64,000 bases of DNA. Origin: JALORV01 sp963780715. Its GTDB lineage: Bacteria > Pseudomonadota > Gammaproteobacteria > Burkholderiales > Burkholderiaceae_F. How positions within the stretch are numbered: the stretch's first letter is position 1; each line of letters opens with the position of its first letter. This document shows positions 25,451 through 34,138 of the stretch, in pieces. Below the pieces are notes generated by a model. It searched no databases. It was not told where the DNA came from and worked only from the letters and a program-made list of their open reading frames with translations. The stretch lies in contig CAWADK010000011.1 of the NCBI GenBank assembly GCA_963780715.1, positions 45,587 to 109,586 on the forward strand, given 5' to 3'. Both the position numbers and the translations under genes were made by a program.

Positions 25451-26209
25451 TTACTCGTCGACCAGCCGGTTGAGCTGCTGCGGATCGACCTTCGGTGCTT
25501 CCTGCCTCGCTTCGTCGAGCGCGATGCCGCTGCGCTCGAGTGCGGCGATCAGGCGTTCGATCTCGCGCTGCTGCGCGGTCGCGTGGTCGATGAGTCCGTG
25601 GAGCGCCTTGGCGAGCGGATCGTCACCTTCCTGCGTGATGCCGTAGGCCGAGAAGCCGAGCTGATTGGCGGTGGCTTCGCGCTGGGCGTCGAGTTCCTTG
25701 TGCAGGATGCGTGCGGGGTTGCCGACGGCGGTCGCGCCGGCCGGCACTTCCTTGACGACCACCGCATTGGAACCGATGCGCGCGCCGTCGCCGACGGTAA
25801 ACCCGCCCAGCACCTTGGCACCGGCGCCGACGATGACGTTCCGCCCCAGCGTCGGGTGACGTTTCGAGCCTTTGGCGAGCGACGTTCCGCCCAGCGTGAC
25901 GCCCTGGTAGATCGTCGTCCCGTCACCGATCTCTGCGGTTTCGCCGATGACGATGCCCATGCCGTGGTCGATGAACACATGACGCCCGACGCGCGCCCCC
26001 GGGTGGATCTCGATGCCCGTGAGCCAGCGGGACAGATGCGAAATGAAGCGCGCCAGCCAGCGGAAGCCCCCGCTCCAGCAGGCATGCGCCAGGCGGTGCA
26101 TGGTCAGCGCATGCAGCCCGGGATAGCAGGTCAGCACCTCCCAGCGCGAACGTGCCGCCGGATCGCGCTGCAGGATGCAATCGATGTCTTCGCGCAGGCG
26201 CGTGAACAT
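25451..26209 (-). CDS. cysE: Serine O-acetyltransferase
   Basis: The protein has 252 residues. It acetylates serine with acetyl-CoA to O-acetylserine, the acceptor for sulfide in cysteine synthesis. An N-terminal helical part (YPGLHALTMHRLAH) is followed by left-handed hexapeptide repeats (about 70-165) with IEIHPGARVG, FIDHGMGIVIGETAEIGD and YQGVTLGGTS. The C-terminus is longer than in minimal CysE forms and helical. This type, close to the Azotobacter/NifP form, is common in betaproteobacteria. It connects the sulfide economy of this sulfur-oxidising organism to cysteine. Confidence 0.94.
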   Translation of the reverse strand: MFTRLREDIDCILQRDPAARSRWEVLTCYPGLHALTMHRLAHACWSGGFRWLARFISHLSRWLTGIEIHPGARVGRHVFIDHGMGIVIGETAEIGDGTTIYQGVTLGGTSLAKGSKRHPTLGRNVIVGAGAKVLGGFTVGDGARIGSNAVVVKEVPAGATAVGNPARILHKELDAQREATANQLGFSAYGITQEGDDPLAKALHGLIDHATAQQREIERLIAALERSGIALDEARQEAPKVDPQQLNRLVDE

Positions 26210-26269
26210 GGATGACGCTTCAGAGTGGGACGAGGCCGATTGTACGGACGACGCGTCGTCCGCCCGGGC

Positions 26270-27082
26270 TCAGGTTCGCTGCTTGCGGCCGGCGCGATCC
26301 GCGCGTGACTCGATGACGGCCGCCAGCACGCCCCGCAGGAGATCGACCTCGGTCTGCGTCGGCCGCGCGCGGCCAAGCAGGCGACGCAGGCGGGGCATCA
26401 GGGTCTTCGGTTCGGCCGGATCATGGAAGCCGACGACCGTCGCCGCGCGCTCGAACTCCACGTAGAGCTTCTCCAGCGCATCGACGCTGGCGGGCGGGTC
26501 CTCGGCGTGAAAGCGCTGCTGCCCCGGCTGGATGGCGGTGCTCGTCCGCAGCGCGAGCTGGCACTCGTATGCAGCCACCTGGACCGACTGCGCGAGGTTC
26601 AGCGACGCAAACTCCGGGTTGGCCGGTATCGCGCAGCTCAGCTGGCAGCGCATGAGGTCTGCGTTGGAAAGGCCGCTGCGCTCGGTGCCGAAGACGAAGG
26701 CCACCTCCCCCGTCGGCGTTGCCTGCAACTCATCGGCGAGCCGCCGCGCGACGCTGCGCAGGTCCAGCAGCTTGGGCCCGAACTCGCGGTCGTAGCCGGT
26801 CATCGCGATCGAGAGCGTCACGCCGGCCAGTGCCTGTGTGAGGTCGGCCGCAGCTTCACTGGCGGCCAGTACATCGGCCGCACCGGTCGAACGCGCGATC
26901 GCGTCGGCATCCTGCCGATAGTCCGGATCGCGTGGTGCGACGACCACGAGGCGCGCGAAGCCCATCGTCTTGATGGCGCGCGCCGCGGCACCGATGTTCG
27001 CAGCCAGCGTCGGCTCCACAAGGACGAAGCGGACACGAGGGAAAAGCAGGGCGCTGGCGGGGAAACCGGTCACGGGGTGCAC
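26270..27082 (-). CDS. trmJ: tRNA (Cm32/Um32) methyltransferase, TrmJ-like
   Basis: A 270-residue SPOUT-family RNA methyltransferase. VRFVLVEPTLAANIGAAARA (17-36) and the knotted SAM-binding region with FVFGTERSGLSN and IPANPEFASLNLAQSVQV match TrmH-family group 1. TrmJ methylates the 2'-hydroxyl of residue 32 in the tRNA anticodon loop. The frame begins at a GTG (27082), and an internal start closer to VRFVLVEP is possible. It diverges from suhB across 62 bases, a pairing often seen in proteobacteria. Confidence 0.92.
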   Translation of the reverse strand: MHPVTGFPASALLFPRVRFVLVEPTLAANIGAAARAIKTMGFARLVVVAPRDPDYRQDADAIARSTGAADVLAASEAAADLTQALAGVTLSIAMTGYDREFGPKLLDLRSVARRLADELQATPTGEVAFVFGTERSGLSNADLMRCQLSCAIPANPEFASLNLAQSVQVAAYECQLALRTSTAIQPGQQRFHAEDPPASVDALEKLYVEFERAATVVGFHDPAEPKTLMPRLRRLLGRARPTQTEVDLLRGVLAAVIESRADRAGRKQRT

Positions 27083-27144
27083 GATCGACTAAAATGCGTG
27101 GTTCAGTCTAATCGCGACGGCGGTCCTGCCGCACGCGCCCCACC

Positions 27145-27945
27145 ATGCACCCGATGCTCAACACGGCTGTGAAGGCCGCGCGCAAGGCAGGTTCCGTCAT
27201 CAACCGCGCCAGCGTGGACCTCGACGCCGTGCGAGTCGGAACCAAAGGCCGCAGCGACTTCGTCACCGAAGTGGACCACGCTGCTGAACGTGCGATCGTC
27301 GAGCTGCTGCTCAAGGCCTACCCCGACCACGCCGTGCTGGCGGAAGAATCCGGCGCGAGCGGCAATTCGGAATACACGTGGATCATCGACCCGCTCGACG
27401 GGACGACGAACTTCATTCACGGTTTTCCGCAGTACGCGGTCTCGATCGCACTGCGCCACCGTGACCTGATCACGCAGGCGGTCGTCTTCGACCCGACGCG
27501 CAACGAGCTCTTCACTGCGTCGCGCGGGCGCGGCGCGTTTCTCAACGAGCGGCGCATCCGCGTCTCGCGGCGCGACAAGCTCGCGGAGTGCCTGATCGGC
27601 ACGGGCTTCCCGTTTCGCAGCCTCGATCATCTTGACGAGTATGTCCGGATGTTCAAGAGCATCACGGAGCACACCGCCGGTATCCGGCGGCCGGGAGCCG
27701 CGGCGCTCGACCTCGCCTATGTCGCCGCCGGCCGGCTCGACGGCTTCTGGGAGATCGGCCTGTCGCCGTGGGACATGGCGGCTGGCAGCCTGCTGATCCT
27801 CGAAGCCGGTGGCCTCGTGTCCGACTTCGACGGCGATCCCGGCTATCTCGCGGACGGCCGCATCGTCTGCGGTTCGCCCAAGATCTTTCCGCAGTTGCTG
27901 CAGCTCGTGCAGCAGGTCCATCGCTCAGCGCGCGCGCCGGGCTAG
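27145..27945 (+). CDS. suhB: Inositol-1-monophosphatase family protein SuhB
   Basis: A 266-residue enzyme of the lithium-sensitive phosphatase family. VLAEESGASG gives a metal-binding Glu, WIIDPLDGTTNFIHG (about 80-94) the D-P-L-D-G-T metal site, and GFWEIGLSPWDMAAG the second-half motif with W-D. It hydrolyses inositol-1-phosphate. E. coli SuhB also takes part in rRNA antitermination complexes. A TAAAAT box at 27089-27094 may be the -10. Confidence 0.94.
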   Translation: MHPMLNTAVKAARKAGSVINRASVDLDAVRVGTKGRSDFVTEVDHAAERAIVELLLKAYPDHAVLAEESGASGNSEYTWIIDPLDGTTNFIHGFPQYAVSIALRHRDLITQAVVFDPTRNELFTASRGRGAFLNERRIRVSRRDKLAECLIGTGFPFRSLDHLDEYVRMFKSITEHTAGIRRPGAAALDLAYVAAGRLDGFWEIGLSPWDMAAGSLLILEAGGLVSDFDGDPGYLADGRIVCGSPKIFPQLLQLVQQVHRSARAPG

Positions 27946-27994
27946 ACCGGCCACTGGCTCGACTGCCCCCGAAATCCCTGCTCCCACCCCGCCC

Positions 27995-30592
27995 GTGACG
28001 ACGCGCGACGAGCCTCGCGGGCACACGCCCATGATGCAGCAGTACCTGCGCATCAAGGCGGAACATCCGAACGTGCTGCTGTTCTACCGGATGGGTGACT
28101 TCTACGAGCTCTTCTACGACGATGCCGAGCGCGCCGCGCGCCTGCTTAACATCACGCTGACCTCGCGCGGCGCCTCGGCGGGCACGCCGGTGAAAATGGC
28201 GGGCGTGCCGGTCGTGTCGCTCGAGCAGTATCTGTCGCGCCTGGTGAAGCTCGGCGAGAGTGTGGCGATCTGCGAGCAGATCGGTGATCCGGCCACCAGC
28301 AAGGGGCCGGTCGAGCGACGTGTCGTGCGCGTCGTTACACCGGGCACCTTGACCGACACCGGCCTGCTGCCAGACAAGGTCGATGCGCCCCTGCTCGCGC
28401 TGGCACCGCCGCGGCAACGTGGCGGGCCGTTCGGCCTCGCGTGGCTCGTGCTGTCGTCAGGGGAGTTGCGAGGAACACTGGCGACCTCGCCCCAGCTGGC
28501 GTCGGAACTCGCTCGCATCGCTCCCTCGGAGCTTCTGATCGCCGATGCCTGGACCGAAGCGCTCGCGCCGCAGGTTGCGCTGGCCGGCACTACGGTGCAG
28601 GCGAGGCCGGACTGGCATTTCGATCCGGAGCGTGGCGCGACGTCGCTACAGCAGCTGCTGCAGGTTGCCACGCTCGACGCCTTCGATCTGGCCGACGCAC
28701 CGGAGATCCTGGCGGCCGCGGGCGCCTTGCTCGACTACGCCCGCAGCACCCAGGGCGGCCGGCTGCCACACGTGCGCGCCGTGCAGCGTGAGTCGCCTTC
28801 GGACTACGTTATCCTGGATGCGGTCACGCGCCGCAATCTGGAGATCACCGAGACGCTGCGCGGTGAAGACGGTCCGACGCTGTTTCGCCTGCTCGATCAC
28901 TGCGAGACAGCCATGGGCAGCCGGCGCCTGCGCCATTGGCTGCACCACCCCGTCCGTGCAGCCGCCGAAGCCCGTGCGCGCCATCGGGCCATCGCGGCGC
29001 TGCTGGAAGGCGCACCGCTGCACGGCAGCTTGCGCGATGCGCTGCGCGGCCTGCCGGACCTCGAGCGTATCGGCACCCGGATCACGCTCGGCTCGGTGCG
29101 GCCGCGGGAACTCGCTGCGTTGCGCGACGCGCTGCCGGCTGTCGAGCGGCTGGCTGAATTGCTCGCGACCGCTGAAGCGGCGAGGCTGCTCGATCTGCGC
29201 CAGCCCTGCAGCCTGCCAGCGGCACTCGTTTCGACGTTGCGCACCGCGCTCCATGCAGAGCCCGCCCACTCTGTCCGCGACGGCGATGTCATTGCGGCTG
29301 GACACGATGCCGAACTCGACGAGCTGCGGGCCCTGCGCGACAACACAGGCCAGTTCCTGATCGACCTCGAGCAGCGCGAGCGCGCGCGCACCGGCATCGC
29401 CAACCTTCGGGTCGAGTACAACCGCGTGCACGGCTTTTACATCGAGGTCACGCACGGCCAGGCGGCGAAGGTGCCCGATGACTACCGGCGGCGCCAGACG
29501 CTGAAGAACGCCGAGCGTTACATCACCCCGGAATTGAAGGCCTTCGAGGACCGCGCGCTCTCCGCGCGGGAACGCGCCCTGGCGCGCGAGAAGAGCCTGT
29601 TCGACGCGCTGGTCGAAGCTCTGGCGGCGCACGTCCCGGCGCTGCAGGCGGCGGCGGACGCGGTGGCGGCACTGGATGCGTTCGTCGCCCTCGCGCGCCA
29701 CGCACGGCTGGCACGCTGGGTCGAACCGGAACTGGCGGACCGCGCCGGCATCGAGATCCGCGCGGGACGCCACGCCGTCGTCGAGCGGGAGCTCGAGACC
29801 TTCGTGCCCAATGACTGCGTGCTGCACCCCGGCCGCCGGCTGCTGGTCATCACCGGGCCGAACATGGGCGGCAAGTCGACGTACATGCGGTCCGTCGCGC
29901 TGATCGCGCTGCTTGCCTACGCCGGCAGCTTCGTCCCGGCCGCCAGCGCACGGCTCGGTCCGATCGATCGCATCCTGACCCGCATCGGCGCCGCCGACGA
30001 CCTCGCGCGCGGCCGCTCGACGTTCATGGTCGAAATGACCGAGGCCGCTGCGATCCTCAACAGTGCGACCGAGAACAGCCTGGTGCTGATGGACGAGATC
30101 GGGCGCGGCACCTCCACGTTCGACGGCATGGCGCTCGCCGGAGCGATCGGCCGTGAGCTGGTCGAGAAGAACCGCTGCCTGACGCTCTTCGCCACGCATT
30201 ACTTCGAACTGACGCAACTGGCCGAGCAGCACGCGGAAGTGGCCAACGTCCACGTCGCCGCCGCTGAGGCCAACGGCAAGGTCGTGTTCCTGCACGAGGT
30301 GCGCGACGGCCCGGCGAGCCAGAGCTACGGGCTCGCGGTCGCCCAGCTGGCGGGGGTGCCGTCGAGCGTGGTTCGCCGCGCCCGAGCCCTGCTCGTGCAA
30401 CTCGAGGAGCGCGCGCTGGGAGTGCGGCCGCAGCTCGACATGTTCGTCAGCGCGACGCCAGCGACAGTGATCGAAGACGCCGCGGACGCGCTGCGCGCAA
30501 GACTCCGTGCGATCGACCTCGACGCCCTGTCACCGCGCGAAGCGCATGCGCTGCTCGACGAACTGCAGCGACTGGCGGGCGATCCGAGCTGA
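27995..30592 (+). CDS. mutS: DNA mismatch repair protein MutS
   Basis: The protein has 865 residues. The mismatch-reading domain holds LLFYRMGDFYELFYDDA (Phe-x-Glu motif), the core and lever domains follow, the Walker A GPNMGGKST is at 621-629, and the ATPase continues with LVLMDEIGRGTSTFDG and FATHYFELT. MutS recognises mispairs and recruits MutL. The start is uncertain: HTPMMQQYLRIK belongs to the family N-terminus, so GTG at 27995 is preferred to the ATG at 28031, but no strong ribosome site marks it. It converges stop-to-stop with slyD, one base apart. Confidence 0.96.
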   Translation: MTTRDEPRGHTPMMQQYLRIKAEHPNVLLFYRMGDFYELFYDDAERAARLLNITLTSRGASAGTPVKMAGVPVVSLEQYLSRLVKLGESVAICEQIGDPATSKGPVERRVVRVVTPGTLTDTGLLPDKVDAPLLALAPPRQRGGPFGLAWLVLSSGELRGTLATSPQLASELARIAPSELLIADAWTEALAPQVALAGTTVQARPDWHFDPERGATSLQQLLQVATLDAFDLADAPEILAAAGALLDYARSTQGGRLPHVRAVQRESPSDYVILDAVTRRNLEITETLRGEDGPTLFRLLDHCETAMGSRRLRHWLHHPVRAAAEARARHRAIAALLEGAPLHGSLRDALRGLPDLERIGTRITLGSVRPRELAALRDALPAVERLAELLATAEAARLLDLRQPCSLPAALVSTLRTALHAEPAHSVRDGDVIAAGHDAELDELRALRDNTGQFLIDLEQRERARTGIANLRVEYNRVHGFYIEVTHGQAAKVPDDYRRRQTLKNAERYITPELKAFEDRALSARERALAREKSLFDALVEALAAHVPALQAAADAVAALDAFVALARHARLARWVEPELADRAGIEIRAGRHAVVERELETFVPNDCVLHPGRRLLVITGPNMGGKSTYMRSVALIALLAYAGSFVPAASARLGPIDRILTRIGAADDLARGRSTFMVEMTEAAAILNSATENSLVLMDEIGRGTSTFDGMALAGAIGRELVEKNRCLTLFATHYFELTQLAEQHAEVANVHVAAAEANGKVVFLHEVRDGPASQSYGLAVAQLAGVPSSVVRRARALLVQLEERALGVRPQLDMFVSATPATVIEDAADALRARLRAIDLDALSPREAHALLDELQRLAGDPS

Positions 30593-30593
30593 G

Positions 30594-31094
30594 TCAGTGC
30601 AGCGTCTTCGGGTCCGGCACACGAAGGAAGTCCGGCACGGCAGGCGCTTCGGCTTCCTCGAGTTCCTGTGCGGTGGCCTCGCGCACCTCCAGCACGCGGA
30701 TGTCGAATCGCAGCGCCATGCCGGCCAGAGGATGGTTGCCGTCGAGCACCGCCATGCCCTCGGCGATGTCGGTGATCGTGAACACGCACCGGTCCTCGCC
30801 GTCCGGGCCGGCGGCCTCGACGCGCAGGCCCACCGTCACTTCGGCGCCGAGGTCATCCACCGGCGTCAGCATGACAAGCTCCGGGTCGTAGTCGCCGAAC
30901 GCGTCTTCCGGCTCCAGTTGCAGCATCAGGTGCGCTCCGACCTCCTTGCCGGCCAGCGCCTCCTCGATCCGGGGAAAGATGTCCTCGTGTCCGTGCAGGT
31001 ACTGCAGCGGCTCTTCGGTCTTGTCGAGCAACTGGCCCTGCGCGTCGTACATCGACACCTCGAGACTCACCAGCGAATCGTCGGCAATCTTCAT
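30594..31094 (-). CDS. slyD: FKBP-type peptidyl-prolyl isomerase, SlyD-like
   Basis: A 166-residue protein with an FKBP domain split by an insert-in-flap chaperone domain (about 65-130). Recognisable parts are VSLEVSMYDAQGQLLDKTEE, LQYLHGHEDIFPRIEEALAG and DGNHPLAGMALRFDIRVLEV. It lacks the His/Cys-rich nickel-binding tail of E. coli SlyD, so a folding role is more likely than nickel delivery. Confidence 0.9.
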   Translation of the reverse strand: MKIADDSLVSLEVSMYDAQGQLLDKTEEPLQYLHGHEDIFPRIEEALAGKEVGAHLMLQLEPEDAFGDYDPELVMLTPVDDLGAEVTVGLRVEAAGPDGEDRCVFTITDIAEGMAVLDGNHPLAGMALRFDIRVLEVREATAQELEEAEAPAVPDFLRVPDPKTLH

Positions 31095-31150
31095 CGTTGT
31101 TCCTGATCCGCCGGGATTATGCCTCCGGGTGCATTCCTATAATCGTCCGC

Positions 31151-32296
31151 ATGAATACCCTGCCGTTGCGCAAGCTGGGCGATCTTCCGGTTGCGCAGTT
31201 CATGCGCGATGCCTGGCAACGTCGGCCGCTGCTGGTGAGAAGCGCGCTGCCTGGATTCGTGCCACCGGTCGGCACCCGGCGACTGCTGGAACTCGCCTGC
31301 ACACCGGAGACCGAAGCGCGGCTGATTGAACGCGCGGACGCGACGTGGACGGTCAGCCATGGCCCGTTCCGGCGTCTGCCCTCGCCGCGTCGACCGCACT
31401 GGACCGTGCTCGTGCAGGGTGTGGACCTGCTCGACGCCGGCGCCCAGGCACTGCTGCAACGGTTCCGCTTCGTACCCGACGCGCGGCTCGACGACCTGAT
31501 GGTCAGCTACGCCACCGAGGGCGGCGGCGTCGGCCCGCATGTCGACTCCTACGATGTCTTCCTGCTGCAGGCCCATGGCCGGCGTCGCTGGCGCATCAGT
31601 CGCCAACGCGACCTGCGACTGGTCGACGGTGCGCCGCTGCGCATTCTTGCGAACTTCCGTCACAGCGCGGAGTACGTCCTCGAGCCCGGCGACCTGCTTT
31701 ATCTGCCGCCGGGCGTCGCGCACGAGGGCACCGCCCTGGGCGAGTGCCTGACCTATTCCATCGGCTTTCGTGCACCGACCTACCAGGAATTGCTGGAGCC
31801 GATGCTCGCCGACTTTGCCGCCCACGCGAAGCTGCGCGGCCGTTACTCCGACCGCGGCCTGAAGCCGACGCGTCGCCCGGCCGCCCTGCCCGAGGGCATG
31901 CTGCGCACACTGCATGCCGAAATCGTTGCGCCACGACCACGTCAAAGCGATACCGCCCGATTCCTGCTTTCGTACCTGTCCGAACCGAAAGCCCAGGTCG
32001 TCTTCGAGCGTCCGCTGCGGCCCATGCAAGCCGCAGCGTTTCAGGCTGCAGCGCGTCGCCGCGGCGTGACACTTGACCGGCGCACGCGCGTGCTCTACCA
32101 CCGCGGCGCGGTCGGCATCAACGGCGAGCACGAGATCCTCGATCGTGGCGTCCGGGGCCTGTTGCAGCAACTGGCTGACGCCCGCGGACTGACCTCGGCA
32201 GCGCTGCAAGCGGCGCCGGCTGCGACATTCGCGCCCCTGCACCGCTGGTATGTCGCAGGCTGGCTGCATCTCGCCAATGGAGGCTCGCATTCATGA
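31151..32296 (+). CDS. roxA: Cupin dioxygenase, RoxA-like ribosomal L16 arginine hydroxylase
   Basis: A 381-residue JmjC-type Fe(II)/2-oxoglutarate oxygenase. FMRDAWQRRPLLVRSALPGF is the family N-terminus. GGGVGPHVDSYDVFLLQ gives His-x-Asp, and the distal iron His is in GVAHEG. YcfD/RoxA hydroxylates an arginine of ribosomal protein L16. The ATG at 31151 was chosen over a longer frame; a TATAAT box ends 7 bases before it and no ribosome site is visible, suggesting a leaderless transcript. It shares an ATGA overlap with the next gene. Confidence 0.88.
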   Translation: MNTLPLRKLGDLPVAQFMRDAWQRRPLLVRSALPGFVPPVGTRRLLELACTPETEARLIERADATWTVSHGPFRRLPSPRRPHWTVLVQGVDLLDAGAQALLQRFRFVPDARLDDLMVSYATEGGGVGPHVDSYDVFLLQAHGRRRWRISRQRDLRLVDGAPLRILANFRHSAEYVLEPGDLLYLPPGVAHEGTALGECLTYSIGFRAPTYQELLEPMLADFAAHAKLRGRYSDRGLKPTRRPAALPEGMLRTLHAEIVAPRPRQSDTARFLLSYLSEPKAQVVFERPLRPMQAAAFQAAARRRGVTLDRRTRVLYHRGAVGINGEHEILDRGVRGLLQQLADARGLTSAALQAAPAATFAPLHRWYVAGWLHLANGGSHS

Positions 32297-32808
32297 AGCC
32301 ATCTGAACTGTCACTGACCAGCGGAGCGCCGGAGCGCGCCCTGATCACGTCCCGCGCGGAAACGCACGAGGCCGTCCTGATCGCGCTGCGCCAGGCCGAG
32401 CGGTGGGTGCGGTGCCTTCACCGCGACCTCGGAGTCTTCGACCTCGGCAGCGTGGCGGCCGAAGAGCAACTGAGCCGGTTGTTGCTGTCCCACCGGTTGG
32501 CACGCGTGCAGCTGCTGGTCGACGACGACACATGGCTCAACACGCGCGCACCGCGCCTGCGGGCATTGCAGAGAAGATTTGCGCACGCGCTCGAAATGCG
32601 CGTGGCCTCCGAGGACGATCCGGTCGGCGACGATGCGTGGGTGCTGATCGACGATCACACCTCGATCGAACTCAAACCGACGGCTGCCGCGCGCGGCGAC
32701 CTGTGGACCCACAACAAGCCGCGCGTCCAACCGCTGCTCGCGAGTTTCGTGCGGCGCTGGGACGCGGCCGGCCACAACCTCGCTGTCGTTCCGCTGGGCC
32801 TCGGCTGA
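32293..32808 (+). CDS. Conserved protein of unknown function (possibly DUF7931)
   Basis: A 171-residue soluble protein that overlaps roxA by 4 bases. It has no signal or membrane segment. The pattern LRQAERWVRCLHRDLGVFD, then RVQLLVDDDTWLNTRAPRL and VLIDDHTSIELKP suggests an alpha/beta fold reminiscent of a phospholipase D half without its HKD motif. I recall similar proteins annotated DUF7931 in betaproteobacteria, but cannot confirm this. The function is unknown. Confidence 0.75.
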   Translation: MKPSELSLTSGAPERALITSRAETHEAVLIALRQAERWVRCLHRDLGVFDLGSVAAEEQLSRLLLSHRLARVQLLVDDDTWLNTRAPRLRALQRRFAHALEMRVASEDDPVGDDAWVLIDDHTSIELKPTAAARGDLWTHNKPRVQPLLASFVRRWDAAGHNLAVVPLGLG

Positions 32809-32823
32809 GCCGAAGGCCGCCAT

Positions 32824-32852
32824 TGGCCTTTATGCTGCAGTGCACCTATAAT
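32824..32852 (+). promoter_or_regulatory. Sigma-70 promoter of the Ala/Pro-rich lipoprotein gene
   Basis: TTGGCC (32824-32829), a 17-base spacer and consensus TATAAT (32847-32852). Transcription should start near 32859, leaving an untranslated leader of about 98 bases before the ATG at 32957. One of the clearest promoters in the window. Confidence 0.75.
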
Positions 32853-32956
32853 ACTGGCCCGTGACGGATGAGGTCTGCTATGTACCCTTCGTCGCCCTCG
32901 GACACAGCGATCACGCGAAATCCAGAACCCCACATCAAAACCCAGGAAGGGTGCAC

Positions 32957-33283
32957 ATGAAGAAGTCACTTTTGATTGCCTCAATGATGGTCGTCGCGCT
33001 TGCGGCGTGCGGTAAGAAGGAAGCTCCCGCTCCGGCGCCCGCTCCGGCTCCGGCCGCTGCCCCGGCGCCCGCGCCCGCGCCGGCCCCGGCACCTGCCGCC
33101 GACGCCGCCAAGCCCGCCGATGCGACCGCTGCCCCGGCAGCCGCGCCCGCGGCCGGTGCTGCTCCGGCGGCCGGTGCTGCGCCGGTCGGCGAGTCCGGTA
33201 CGTCAGCCATGCCGGGTCAGGACGCTGCCAAGGCCGATGCCGCCGCAGCGGTCGAAAAGGCCAAGCAGGCTGCCAAGAAGTAA
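32957..33283 (+). CDS. Small Ala/Pro-rich lipoprotein
   Basis: A 108-residue protein. The signal SLLIASMMVVALAAC has a lipobox with Cys18. The mature part is a low-complexity APAPAPA tract followed by Ala/Gly/Lys repeats, ending in EKAKQAAKK, which could contact peptidoglycan or nucleic acid. AGGAAGG lies 7 bases before the ATG. It is monocistronic, with its own promoter and a strong terminator. The function is unknown; the Pro/Ala stretch may be a spacer across the periplasm. Confidence 0.85.
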   Translation: MKKSLLIASMMVVALAACGKKEAPAPAPAPAPAAAPAPAPAPAPAPAADAAKPADATAAPAAAPAAGAAPAAGAAPVGESGTSAMPGQDAAKADAAAAVEKAKQAAKK

Positions 33284-33305
33284 TTCGCGCGACAGTGCGA
33301 ATCAG

Positions 33306-33328
33306 GGGCCGGCTCTGCCGGCCCTTTT
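33306..33328 (+). terminator. Rho-independent terminator
   Basis: GGGCCGGC, loop TCT, GCCGGCCC, then TTTT (33325-33328): an 8-bp GC stem with a T run, 22 bases after the lipoprotein stop. The opposite strand carries the end of the metallohydrolase gene from 33354. Confidence 0.9.
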
Positions 33329-33353
33329 CATTTGCGCAGCCATCAACGTGCAG

Positions 33354-34130
33354 TTAGACGTCGCGCCACGGCAGGCCCTCTTCCTGGTCGAGGACGCTGA
33401 TCTCACCGGCAGCACAGCCGAGCACTTGTGCCAATGCCTGTTGCGCCAGTGGTGGACGGTTATTGCTCCTGGAAAGATGCGCCGCAGCCACCCACGCGAG
33501 CGTGGCGCTGCGCGTCCGATCCAGTATCCCGGCGGCCTGCTCGTTCGACAGATGCCCGTGCGGGCCGGCAATCCGCTGCTTGAGGAAGGCGGGATAGCTT
33601 CCGCTTCGCAGAAGGTCGGCGTCGTGGTTGCACTCGAGGATCAGCGCGTGCAGTCCTGACAACGCGTCGATGATCGTGTCCGAGCACTCGCCGACGTCCG
33701 TCAGCAAGCCTGCACGGCGCGCGCCATCGGTGAATACGTACTGCACGGGTTCTTGCGCATCGTGAGGCACGGCGAACGGGCTGATGCAAAGTGGCCCGAT
33801 TTCGAGGACATCGCCGGCACGGATCGCGCGCCACGTGATGCCCTGTTCGACCAGCCCGCCGGCGACCGCGGTTCCTTCGGTGCAGTAGATGTCGACCCGG
33901 AAACGGCGTGCAAGTGCGGCGACGCCGCCCACGTGGTCGGAGTGTTCGTGGGTGACGAATACCGCATCGAGCGCCTCGGGCCCGAGGCCGGCGCGCTGCA
34001 GCCGCCGCTCCAGCTGCCGCAGATTGAAGCCGTTGTCGATCAGGACGCGCGTCGTCGAGGCGCCATCGCGCGCCTCGACGACGAGTCCGTTGCCGCTGCT
34101 GCCGGAACCGAGACTGCAGACGCGCAGCAC
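33354..34130 (-). CDS. MBL-fold metallohydrolase (YycJ/WalJ-like)
   Basis: A 258-residue metallo-beta-lactamase-fold protein. CSLGSGSSGN at the N-terminus and VTHEHSDHVGG, the H-x-H-x-D-H zinc motif, are typical of the YycJ/WalJ group, whose members are thought to act as nucleases. GLLTDVGECSD and LILECNHD supply further ligands. The start is a GTG at 34130, 8 bases after bamC, so it is likely co-transcribed with dapA-bamC. Confidence 0.88.
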   Translation of the reverse strand: MLRVCSLGSGSSGNGLVVEARDGASTTRVLIDNGFNLRQLERRLQRAGLGPEALDAVFVTHEHSDHVGGVAALARRFRVDIYCTEGTAVAGGLVEQGITWRAIRAGDVLEIGPLCISPFAVPHDAQEPVQYVFTDGARRAGLLTDVGECSDTIIDALSGLHALILECNHDADLLRSGSYPAFLKQRIAGPHGHLSNEQAAGILDRTRSATLAWVAAAHLSRSNNRPPLAQQALAQVLGCAAGEISVLDQEEGLPWRDV

Positions 34131-34138
34131 GCAGGCTG

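Noticed and set aside
28646..30400. Long minus-strand frame opposite mutS
   Set aside because: Entirely antisense to mutS, which has intact motifs. No family resemblance.
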